Program-made: the position numbers and the translations under genes | Shown here: positions 1 to 5,150 of the stretch, piece by piece | How the letters are laid out: every line of letters begins with the position of its first letter | Position numbering within the stretch: position 1 is the first letter of the stretch | The notes under the pieces: generated by a model | The model's database searches: none | Told to the model about the DNA's origin: nothing | What the model saw: only the letters and a program-made list of their open reading frames with translations | Origin: Chloroflexota bacterium | GTDB lineage: Bacteria > Chloroflexota > Dehalococcoidia > Tepidiformales > Tepidiformaceae | Direction: 5' to 3' | DNA length: 5,273 bases | Assembly: GCA_025350285.1 (NCBI GenBank) | Contig: JANXYE010000131.1 | Coordinates: forward strand, 1-5,273

Positions 1-129
1 CGGTCAGAACGCCAGCGGGGTGCTTTCGAACGCCTTGTCCACGAGGAGGGCCTCAACTCGGCCGATCATGAAAAGCAGGAAGGCAGCCGCGGCCGAACCC
101 CGGCTGACCGTTGGTCCTATACTCAGAAC
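1..129. other. Leader region upstream of the first hydrolase, no confident gene
   Basis: No complete gene can be supported here. The frame of the downstream hydrolase stays open back to the window edge, but that extension has no ATG or GTG start and looks nothing like a hydrolase N-terminus. On the minus strand, one frame ending at a TGA at 4-6 has a normal-looking protein tail (ends ESTPLAF) with mostly G/C third positions. Its only upstream ATG starts lie either 21 codons from its end or deep inside the hydrolase on the opposite strand. It could be a gene remnant or chance. A TATACT box near the right end is listed separately. Confidence 0.4.
118..123 (+). promoter_or_regulatory. Candidate -10 box (TATACT) for a leaderless transcript
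   Basis: TATACT matches the TATAAT consensus at 5 of 6 positions and ends 6 nt before the ATG at 130. Transcription would then start at or next to the A of the start codon. There is no Shine-Dalgarno between 105 and 129, which fits leaderless translation. No good -35 box is seen at the expected distance, so this rests on the -10 match and its spacing only. Confidence 0.4.
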
Positions 130-888
130 ATGGCCTGGATCGATTCGCGCGGGGTTCGGATCCACTACGAGGTCGAGGGCAGTGGCTCCCCGGTGCTGCT
201 GCTTCATGGGCTGGGGGCGAGCGGAGACCTGAATTGGCGGATGCCCGGCTGGGTTGGTGCGCTGAATGGTAGCCACCGCCTCATCCTCGTGGATCACCGT
301 GGCCACGGTCAGAGCGAAAAACCACACCGCCAGGCGGCGTACTCCATCCAACTGATGGCGGCGGACGCACGCGCCGTTCTCGATGCTGAGGGCGTTCCCA
401 AGACGGCGCTGATGGGCTACTCGATGGGCGCCATGGTGGCGATGGAGTTGCTCCTAAACGCCCCGGCCAGGTTTAGCGCGGCCGTCCTGGGTGGGATGGG
501 CAGCAGGTGGCCACGGCGAGATGGCGCCAGTCGATGCTCCGATGTCCCGACGCCTTCGAGGGCGCCACCGAGGCGCTTCCAACCCCGCACCGGGCTCAGG
601 CTGCTCGGGTCCTTTTTGTGCCACTATGATCCGATTGCCCAACACAGCATTCGACGAACGATATTCCGTGGCGATCCACCGGTAGACGCGACCCGGCTGG
701 CGGACATCAAGGTGCCCGTCCTCGTCGTCGCGGGATCCCGAGACTTCCTCTGTAGCCCCAGCAGAGAGCTCGCCGCCGCCATTCCCGGTGCCCGCCACGA
801 GGTTCTCCCGAACCGCGGCCATATGGGCGCCGTCCGCGACCAGCACTTTAAGGATGCCGTCAAAGCCTTTCTTTTCGAGGTCACCTGA
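130..888 (+). CDS. Alpha/beta hydrolase with a frame-disturbed middle section
   Basis: A 252-residue alpha/beta-hydrolase-fold protein of the broad esterase/lactonase/C-C hydrolase type; the substrate is unknown and no signal peptide is seen. The oxyanion-hole motif HG is at 26-27, the nucleophile elbow GYSMG puts the serine at 98, the acid is probably D205 in AGSRD, and the base is H231 in NRGHMG. The ATG at 130 is chosen because the protein then begins with the usual short strand (GVRIHYE) before the HG motif. Residues about 123-165 are rich in Arg and Pro and unlike the family. The -1 frame over about 545-620 instead reads as ordinary protein, so two compensating indels or sequencing errors are likely. 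The affected part is the cap (lid) region; the catalytic residues survive. The MOSC gene follows after 25 bp. The fold is certain; whether the product is functional is not. Confidence 0.85.
   Translation: MAWIDSRGVRIHYEVEGSGSPVLLLHGLGASGDLNWRMPGWVGALNGSHRLILVDHRGHGQSEKPHRQAAYSIQLMAADARAVLDAEGVPKTALMGYSMGAMVAMELLLNAPARFSAAVLGGMGSRWPRRDGASRCSDVPTPSRAPPRRFQPRTGLRLLGSFLCHYDPIAQHSIRRTIFRGDPPVDATRLADIKVPVLVVAGSRDFLCSPSRELAAAIPGARHEVLPNRGHMGAVRDQHFKDAVKAFLFEVT
495..627 (+). other. Probable pair of compensating frameshifts inside the hydrolase
   Basis: The annotated frame over this stretch gives Arg/Pro-rich, atypical protein (for example TPSRAPPRRFQPRTG). The -1 frame from about 545 to 620 gives normal-looking protein (PDAFEGATEALPTPHRA, then QAARVLFV) with G/C-rich third positions, and meets a TGA at 627-629. 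The annotated frame becomes family-like again from HYDPIAQ at 622. A single base lost between about 495 and 550 and a single base gained between about 609 and 627 would explain this. The run of five T at 613-617 and the CC at 621-622 are natural places for the gain. It may be a real double mutation or a sequencing or assembly error. Confidence 0.65.
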
Positions 889-900
889 CCGCCCGTGGCG

Positions 901-906
901 TACCCT
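901..906 (+). promoter_or_regulatory. Candidate -10-like TANNNT box before the MOSC gene
   Basis: TACCCT lies 7 nt before the ATG at 914, almost the same distance as the TATACT box before the first hydrolase. Like that gene, the MOSC gene has no Shine-Dalgarno. The match to TATAAT is weak (TA...T only), so this is a suggestion from position rather than from sequence. Confidence 0.25.
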
Positions 907-913
907 CCCAAGC

Positions 914-1357
914 ATGCCCCCATCCGTCCACTCCGTCCTCGTCGCCGCTGCCGCCGGCGAACCCATGCTTCTTGTCCCGCGGGCCAGTCTCGTAGCCGGG
1001 CTCGGCATCCGCGGTGACCGCTACGCCACAGGGCTCGGGCACTGGAGCGCCCCGCGGTGGCTGGACCAGCAACTCACCCTTATCGAGTCCGAGCACCTGG
1101 AGCGCCTCGGGCTCACCGCCGCCCAGCTCCGCCGCAATATCGTCACGCGGGGCATCGACCTCACCGCCCACCTCGGCCAGGAGGTCACGCTTGGCCAGGT
1201 CCGTATCCTCCTGGTTCGGCCCTGTGAGCCCTGTCGTTATATCGAACTGTTCACGCACACCGGGGCGTTCAAGGAACTTGAGGGCCTCTCCGGCGTGCGC
1301 GCAGCCATCCTCACGTCAGGCGACGTTCACCGCGGCGACCCCATCGCCGCAACATAG
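914..1357 (+). CDS. Small stand-alone MOSC domain protein
   Basis: A 147-residue protein made up almost entirely of one MOSC domain, the fold found at the C-terminus of molybdenum cofactor sulfurase and in YiiM/YuaD-type proteins. Family marks are GIRGDRY at 31-37, RRNIVTRGIDL in the middle, and a CEPC motif with C104 and C107. The conserved MOSC cysteine is thought to carry sulfur or contact the molybdenum cofactor. The exact reaction of short stand-alone members is mostly unknown; some relatives act in detoxifying N-hydroxylated compounds. It is predicted to be cytoplasmic, with no signal peptide or membrane segment. The ATG at 914 is preferred over an upstream in-frame start at 788, which would add 42 Arg/Ser-rich residues overlapping the hydrolase. 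There is no Shine-Dalgarno. No molybdenum cofactor gene or molybdoenzyme is visible nearby, so its partner is unknown. Confidence 0.88.
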   Translation: MPPSVHSVLVAAAAGEPMLLVPRASLVAGLGIRGDRYATGLGHWSAPRWLDQQLTLIESEHLERLGLTAAQLRRNIVTRGIDLTAHLGQEVTLGQVRILLVRPCEPCRYIELFTHTGAFKELEGLSGVRAAILTSGDVHRGDPIAAT

Positions 1358-1372
1358 GCGGGCCACCTGTGG

Positions 1373-1408
1373 GCGCGGGCGTAGCGGATACCCTCACACA
1401 CCCCGCGC
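1373..1408 (+). other. Inverted repeat between the MOSC and biotinyl genes
   Basis: GCGCGGG at 1373-1379 and CCCGCGC at 1402-1408 are perfect reverse complements of 7 bp, separated by 22 nt. They begin 16 bp after the MOSC stop codon. No T run follows, so this is not a standard intrinsic terminator. It could be an mRNA end-stabilising hairpin or a chance event in GC-rich DNA. A TACCCT at 1389-1394 sits in the loop. Confidence 0.25.
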
Positions 1409-1469
1409 AAACTTGCACGAACCCCTCCCCATCGCCCACCGTACCCACACAACCACGCAGGAGCCCCGA

Positions 1470-1682
1470 GTGACACAGGTGAAATCCCCCATGGCCGGCA
1501 GCGTCTGGCAGGTCGTTGTCGCCGTTGGCGATTCCGTCGGCGAAGGTCACGAACTGATCATCCTCGAATCCATGAAGATGGAGATCCCCGTCGAGTCTCC
1601 CCACGCCGGCACCGTCACGGCGATCGCCGTCGAGAAGGAAACCCGCGTCGAAGAAGGCGACCTCCTCGTGACCATCGACTAA
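1470..1682 (+). CDS. Free-standing biotinyl (biotin carboxyl carrier) domain protein
   Basis: A 70-residue protein consisting only of a biotinyl/lipoyl-attachment domain. The biotinylation motif ESMKME is at 33-38, with K36 the expected biotinylated lysine. The second half (ESPHAGTVTAI, then VEEGDLLVTID) is the matching half of the barrel. The Met-Lys-Met context points to biotin rather than lipoate. Such proteins carry CO2 from a biotin carboxylase to a carboxyltransferase in acyl-CoA carboxylases. Neither partner gene is in the window, so it must act with subunits encoded elsewhere. The start is GTG at 1470, supported by AGGAG at 1459-1463 with a 6-nt spacer and by protein similarity beginning at once (VKSPMAG). 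An ATG at 1491 would remove the first strand. The length matches the short BCCP-like proteins common in high-GC bacteria. Confidence 0.9.
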   Translation: MTQVKSPMAGSVWQVVVAVGDSVGEGHELIILESMKMEIPVESPHAGTVTAIAVEKETRVEEGDLLVTID

Positions 1683-1842
1683 CCCCCGGCAACGAGCGGC
1701 GCCCCCGTACAATCGGCACGTTGGCGCGGGGCGGTGGCCCGCATTGCGGATACTTAGCTTGAGGGTAATAATCCGCCCCAGCCGGGACCCGCGACGCCGC
1801 CTTCACCGGCACCGCGATAGTGGCCCAGCCCGGGGTTCCACG
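1683..1842 (+). other. 160-bp intergenic region before the catabolic gene run
   Basis: No ORF worth calling is present. It contains a second -10-like box (TACAAT, 1708-1713), a short GC hairpin (GCGGG 1726-1730 with CCCGC 1738-1742, no T run), and the better promoter at 1744-1772. It is the longest non-coding gap in the window, so it probably separates two transcription units. No clear operator palindrome was found. Confidence 0.5.
1744..1772 (+). promoter_or_regulatory. Predicted sigma-70-type promoter for the monooxygenase operon
   Basis: TTGCGG at 1744-1749 (TTG conserved) and AATAAT at 1767-1772 (5 of 6 matches to TATAAT) are 17 bp apart, the ideal spacing. The AT-rich stretch stands out against its GC-rich surroundings. 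Transcription would begin near 1779, leaving a leader of about 64 nt before the ATG at 1843. Confidence 0.5.
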
Positions 1843-3084
1843 ATGAAAATCGAAATGTTCCACCTCATGCCCTACCGTGACCTCCCGGCGGACTTCGCCG
1901 AGAAGTACCACAGCGTCTGGGTCGATATCCCCAGCCACCTGTTCGATGCCCGCAAGGCCCACCAGTACTACAACGACACGCTCGATGAGCTCGAATACGC
2001 CGCCGCCATGGGCTACGACGGCGTCTGCGTGAACGAGCATCACCAGAACGCCTACGGCTTTATGCCCTCGCCCAACCTCATGGCCGCTGCCCTCGCCCGT
2101 CGTACGTCCGATGTCGCGATCATCGTCCTCGGCAACTCGATCGCGCTCTACAACCCGCCGATTCGCGTCGCCGAAGAGTTCGCCATGCTCGATTGCATCA
2201 GCGGCGGGCGACTCGTCGCTGGCTTCCCCGTCGGCAGCTCGTCGGACACGAACTTCGGTTACGGCATGAATCCCGCAACGCTCCGCGACCGCTACTACGA
2301 AGCGGAAGACCTCATCATGCAGGCGTGGTCCAACCCGGATGTCTTTAGCTTTGATGGCAAGTACACGCAGCTTCGTTACGTGAACATCTGGCCCCGCCCG
2401 ATCCAGGAGCCCCACCCGCCGATCTGGATCCCTGGCGGCGGCTCGATAGAGACCTGGGGTTGGTGTGTGGAAAAGAAGTACCTCTACGCCTACCTCTCCT
2501 ACGCCGGCTTCAAGCGGGGCAAGCAGGTGATGGACGGCTTCTGGAACAAGGCCGCCGAACTCAAGGCCGAGCCAAACCCCTACCACGCCGGCTTTCTCCA
2601 GCTCGTAGCCGTCGCCGATTCCGAGAGCGAAGTGCAGGATAAATTCGGCCCCCACGGCGAGTACTTCTACAACAAGATGCTGCACGTCTATCCTGGCTTC
2701 GCCGACGCGCCCGGCTACCGCACGCTCGAAACGGTGAAGGCCGGCCTCCTCGGCCAGACCACGGCCTTCGGCGAGCGCCCTCCGGCCCTCACCTTCAAGG
2801 ACCTCCGCGAGCAAGGTAATATCGTCGCCGGCACGCCAAAGCAGGTGACCGAGCAGCTTGAGCAGATCATCAAGGACCTTCGCATCGGCCACCTCATGAT
2901 CCTCAACCAGTTCGGCTCTATCCCGCACGACCTCGCCATGGCGAACATCAAGAAGACCGCGACCGAGGTGATCCCGAACCTGCGCCATCTCTGGCCAGAG
3001 TGGGAAGACCACTGGTGGCCCCAGCCCCTGCGCAACGTCCAGAAGCCCGGACCGATCTACTCACAGGCCAGCGCGGCCCTCTAA
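1843..3084 (+). CDS. Luciferase-like (LLM class) flavin-dependent monooxygenase
   Basis: A 413-residue TIM-barrel enzyme of the bacterial luciferase superfamily (COG2141). These enzymes use reduced flavin (FMNH2 or F420H2) and O2, or act as F420-dependent dehydrogenases. Family marks in order: NEHH at 64-67, GNS at 97-99 followed by LYNPP, RVAEEFAMLD then SGGR at 120-123, LRYVNIWPRPIQ, and the nucleotide-binding-type loop IWIPGGGSIETW around 194-205. A Trp-rich tail (HLWPEWEDHWWP) follows the barrel, as I recall for this subfamily. The ATG at 1843 is chosen because MKIEMFHLMPY is the typical first strand; an upstream in-frame TTG at 1744 would add 33 Arg-rich residues and lie on the promoter. 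The Shine-Dalgarno is weak (GGGG at 1832-1835). The substrate is unknown; a hydrolase and acyl-CoA dehydrogenases downstream suggest oxidative breakdown of an organic compound. No flavin reductase is seen. Confidence 0.92.
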   Translation: MKIEMFHLMPYRDLPADFAEKYHSVWVDIPSHLFDARKAHQYYNDTLDELEYAAAMGYDGVCVNEHHQNAYGFMPSPNLMAAALARRTSDVAIIVLGNSIALYNPPIRVAEEFAMLDCISGGRLVAGFPVGSSSDTNFGYGMNPATLRDRYYEAEDLIMQAWSNPDVFSFDGKYTQLRYVNIWPRPIQEPHPPIWIPGGGSIETWGWCVEKKYLYAYLSYAGFKRGKQVMDGFWNKAAELKAEPNPYHAGFLQLVAVADSESEVQDKFGPHGEYFYNKMLHVYPGFADAPGYRTLETVKAGLLGQTTAFGERPPALTFKDLREQGNIVAGTPKQVTEQLEQIIKDLRIGHLMILNQFGSIPHDLAMANIKKTATEVIPNLRHLWPEWEDHWWPQPLRNVQKPGPIYSQASAAL

Positions 3085-3124
3085 GGCCGGAATCGCCCCT
3101 TCGCTTACCCCCCAGGAGGAGACC

Positions 3125-3904
3125 ATGGAAGTCACCACGCGCCCCGTGAGGGGCGGCATGTTCAACGTCGAAGTGCTGCGCGGGGGCTCCGGCTCGCCCG
3201 TGCTCTTTCTTCACGGCGCGATGGGCCTCAACTGGGACGGCTTCCTCGATGAACTGGCCACTCGCCATACGGTCGTCGCGCCGTTCATCCCCGGCTACGG
3301 CGGAACCTCCGGCGATGAACATCTGCTCGATTTCCACGACCTCATCACCTTCTTCCTCGATTTCCTCGACGCCGAAGGTCTCCGCAACCTGCCCATCATC
3401 GGACACTCGATCGGCGGGATGATCGCCGCCGAGCTCGCGGCCGTTCAGCCAGACCGATTCACGAAGCTTGTGCTCATCGCCCCCACCGGCCTCTGGGATC
3501 CCGCCAACCCCGTCCTGGACTTCTTCGTCGCCTCCCCAACAGACCTCGCGCAGGCCCTCTACTTCGACCAGGACTCTGAGCCCGCCAAACGCGCCGCGTA
3601 TACGCCTGAAGACGCCGAGGGCCGCGTCGCCGTCGCCCTGGAGCGTGTGAAGTCGCTCCGCGTCGCGGCCAAGTACCTCTGGCCCATCCCCAACCGCGGG
3701 CTCAACAAACGCATCCACCGCATCAGCGCCCCCACGCTGATCGTTTGGGGCGCCGACGACCTGCTGAATCCGCCATCCTACGCCCAAGCCTTCAGTGCGA
3801 AGATTCCTGGCAGCCGCGTTGAGCTCATTCCAAACGCCGCCCATCAGGTGCAGGAGGAGCGACCGAGAGCGGTCGCCGAAGCTGTGCTGCCCTTTATCGC
3901 ATGA
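3125..3904 (+). CDS. Alpha/beta hydrolase, catabolic operon member
   Basis: A 259-residue cytoplasmic alpha/beta hydrolase with an intact catalytic set: HG oxyanion motif at 30-31, nucleophile elbow GHSIG with S95, acid probably D212 in WGADDLLNP, and base H240 in PNAAHQ. The length and layout match esterases, enol-lactonases and meta-cleavage-type C-C hydrolases, and these cannot be told apart by eye. The ATG at 3125 is fixed by AGGAGG at 3114-3119 with a 5-nt spacer. It follows the monooxygenase stop by 40 bp and precedes the dehydrogenase by 70 bp, so it is probably co-transcribed. A role in cleaving the oxygenated product of the monooxygenase is inferred from context. Unlike the hydrolase at 130-888, its reading frame is undisturbed throughout, and the two are diverged rather than recent duplicates. 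Confidence 0.92.
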   Translation: MEVTTRPVRGGMFNVEVLRGGSGSPVLFLHGAMGLNWDGFLDELATRHTVVAPFIPGYGGTSGDEHLLDFHDLITFFLDFLDAEGLRNLPIIGHSIGGMIAAELAAVQPDRFTKLVLIAPTGLWDPANPVLDFFVASPTDLAQALYFDQDSEPAKRAAYTPEDAEGRVAVALERVKSLRVAAKYLWPIPNRGLNKRIHRISAPTLIVWGADDLLNPPSYAQAFSAKIPGSRVELIPNAAHQVQEERPRAVAEAVLPFIA

Positions 3905-3923
3905 CTAACATCGTTCATCTTCC

Positions 3924-3946
3924 GGCGAAACCAAACAGCGTTCGCC
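3924..3946 (+). other. Short inverted repeat in the hydrolase-dehydrogenase gap
   Basis: GGCGAA at 3924-3929 and TTCGCC at 3941-3946 are perfect reverse complements around an 11-nt loop, in the 70-bp gap within the putative operon. There is no T run, so it is not a terminator. At most it is a weak RNA structure upstream of the dehydrogenase Shine-Dalgarno. Confidence 0.2.
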
Positions 3947-3974
3947 TGCCGCCCCGCTACCTGAGGAGTCTGCC

Positions 3975-5141
3975 ATGGAATTCGGTTGGGACGACGATTT
4001 CGAAGCTTTCCGGGCCGAGGTCCGCGACTTCATAGCGCACATCCGTACCCCGGAACTGGAGCGTGAGTTAGCCCAGGCCGCCGAGGACGGCACCCGCTTC
4101 GGCCCCACAATGCTCAAGATCCGCGACGCCCTCGATGCCCGCGGCTGGGTCAAGATGTGCTGGCCCAAGGAGATGGGCGGCGAGCAGAAGTCCCCCTGGT
4201 ACCAGTTCATCCTGGTCGAGGAGTTCACCCGGGCGGAGATCCCGTACGGCCGCGGTACGGCCTCCATGATCGCCCCGGCCATCGAGCGCTTCGGCAGCGA
4301 TGAGCAGAAGCGCAGGTATCTCCCCGGCATCTGGAGCAACGAGATAACCCTCGCCCTCGGCTACTCCGAGCCCAACGCCGGGACCGACCTCGCTTCGCTA
4401 GAGACCATGGCGACGAAAGACGGCGACGATTGGGTTATCAACGGCCAAAAGCTCTGGACGTCAGCCGCCCACACCTCGACCCACGTCTGGCTCGCGGCCC
4501 GCACCGATCCTGCGGCGCCCAAGCATCGTGGCATCTCGATGTTCATCGTCCCCATGAACGCCCCCGGCGTCAGCGTCCGCCCGATCTGGACGATGGGCGG
4601 CGTCCGCACGAACGAGACCTTCTACGAAGACGTGCGCGTACCGGGCGATGCCCTCATCGGCGAACCCGGCCGCGGCTGGTACATCCTCGCCAACGCGCTG
4701 GACTACGAGCGCGTTGCTATCGGCGATGGCGGCCAACTGAACAAGACCTTCGCCCGGGCCGTGCGCGACCTTCGTGAACATCAGCCGCACACGTTCGCCG
4801 ATACCTCCGTCCGCTCCCGGCTCGCGCAGATCGAGGTCGACCTCGAAGTCATGCGGGCGATCACCATGACGAACGCGGCGATCGTCGCTCGCGGCGACAC
4901 GCCAACGATGGAAGCTTCCATGTCCAAGGTCTGGACCACCGAACTCCGCTACACCATGAGCAACATGTTTATGGACCTGCTCGGCCGCCGCGGCGCCCAG
5001 ATGCGCGGCTCGCCCGAAGCCTTCACCAGCGGCGAAATGGAGCAGACCTTCCGCGCCTCGCCCTTCCTCCGCTTCGGCGGCGGCACCAACGAAGTCCAGC
5101 GCGACATTATTGCGCGCCGCGGCCTCGGCCTGCCCCGCTAG
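3975..5141 (+). CDS. Acyl-CoA dehydrogenase (first of a tandem pair)
   Basis: A full-length 388-residue FAD-dependent acyl-CoA dehydrogenase (COG1960), which oxidises an acyl-CoA to the 2,3-enoyl-CoA and passes electrons to electron-transfer flavoprotein. Marks in order: helical N-terminal domain (about 1-125), signature YSEPNAGTDL at 130-139, beta domain with LWTSAAH, and C-terminal helical domain ending GGTNEVQRDIIARRGLGLPR. The usual catalytic Glu just before the final GT (E376 of medium-chain enzymes) is Gly (G369). E245 in LDYER fits the alternative catalytic Glu position of isovaleryl-CoA and long-chain enzymes. ATG at 3975 is supported by GAGGAG at 3963-3968 with a 6-nt spacer. Chain-length or branched-chain preference cannot be read directly. 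The next gene appears to be another dehydrogenase subunit, starting 9 bp on. Confidence 0.95.
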   Translation: MEFGWDDDFEAFRAEVRDFIAHIRTPELERELAQAAEDGTRFGPTMLKIRDALDARGWVKMCWPKEMGGEQKSPWYQFILVEEFTRAEIPYGRGTASMIAPAIERFGSDEQKRRYLPGIWSNEITLALGYSEPNAGTDLASLETMATKDGDDWVINGQKLWTSAAHTSTHVWLAARTDPAAPKHRGISMFIVPMNAPGVSVRPIWTMGGVRTNETFYEDVRVPGDALIGEPGRGWYILANALDYERVAIGDGGQLNKTFARAVRDLREHQPHTFADTSVRSRLAQIEVDLEVMRAITMTNAAIVARGDTPTMEASMSKVWTTELRYTMSNMFMDLLGRRGAQMRGSPEAFTSGEMEQTFRASPFLRFGGGTNEVQRDIIARRGLGLPR

Positions 5142-5145
5142 GAGG
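5140..5145 (+). promoter_or_regulatory. Shine-Dalgarno overlapping the upstream stop codon
   Basis: AGGAGG begins within the TAG stop (5139-5141) of the first dehydrogenase and lies 5 nt before the ATG at 5151. Ribosomes ending one gene sit on the ribosome-binding site of the next, which favours translational coupling and balanced amounts of the two proteins. Confidence 0.8.
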
Positions 5146-5150
5146 ACGCA

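Noticed and set aside
788..913. Upstream start for the MOSC protein
   Set aside because: The added 42 residues are Arg/Ser/Pro-rich, overlap the end of the hydrolase in another frame, and lack family similarity.
454..1008. Minus-strand open frame of 184 codons opposite the first hydrolase and MOSC gene
   Set aside because: It is antisense to two supported genes, Arg/Gly-rich and without any known motif.
1014..1469. N-terminal extension of the biotinyl protein in the same frame
   Set aside because: This part is out of frame within the MOSC gene, is Ser/Arg/Pro-rich, and a Shine-Dalgarno marks the true GTG start at 1470.
1726..1742. Short GC hairpin as a transcription terminator after the biotinyl gene
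   Set aside because: The stem is only 5 bp and no T run follows, so an intrinsic terminator cannot be claimed.
1744..1842. Upstream TTG start for the monooxygenase
   Set aside because: The added 33 residues are Arg-rich, the start falls on the predicted -35 box, and the family N-terminus begins at 1843.
1615..3012. Long minus-strand open frame of 465 codons opposite the monooxygenase
   Set aside because: It is antisense to a clearly conserved protein. Its translation is rich in Val, Glu, Gly and Arg with no recognisable domain, as expected from the mirror of a C-ending codon pattern in GC-rich DNA.
2948..3844. Minus-strand open frame of 298 codons opposite the second hydrolase
   Set aside because: It is antisense to a hydrolase with an intact catalytic triad and a strong Shine-Dalgarno, has no domain of its own, and overlaps two genes.
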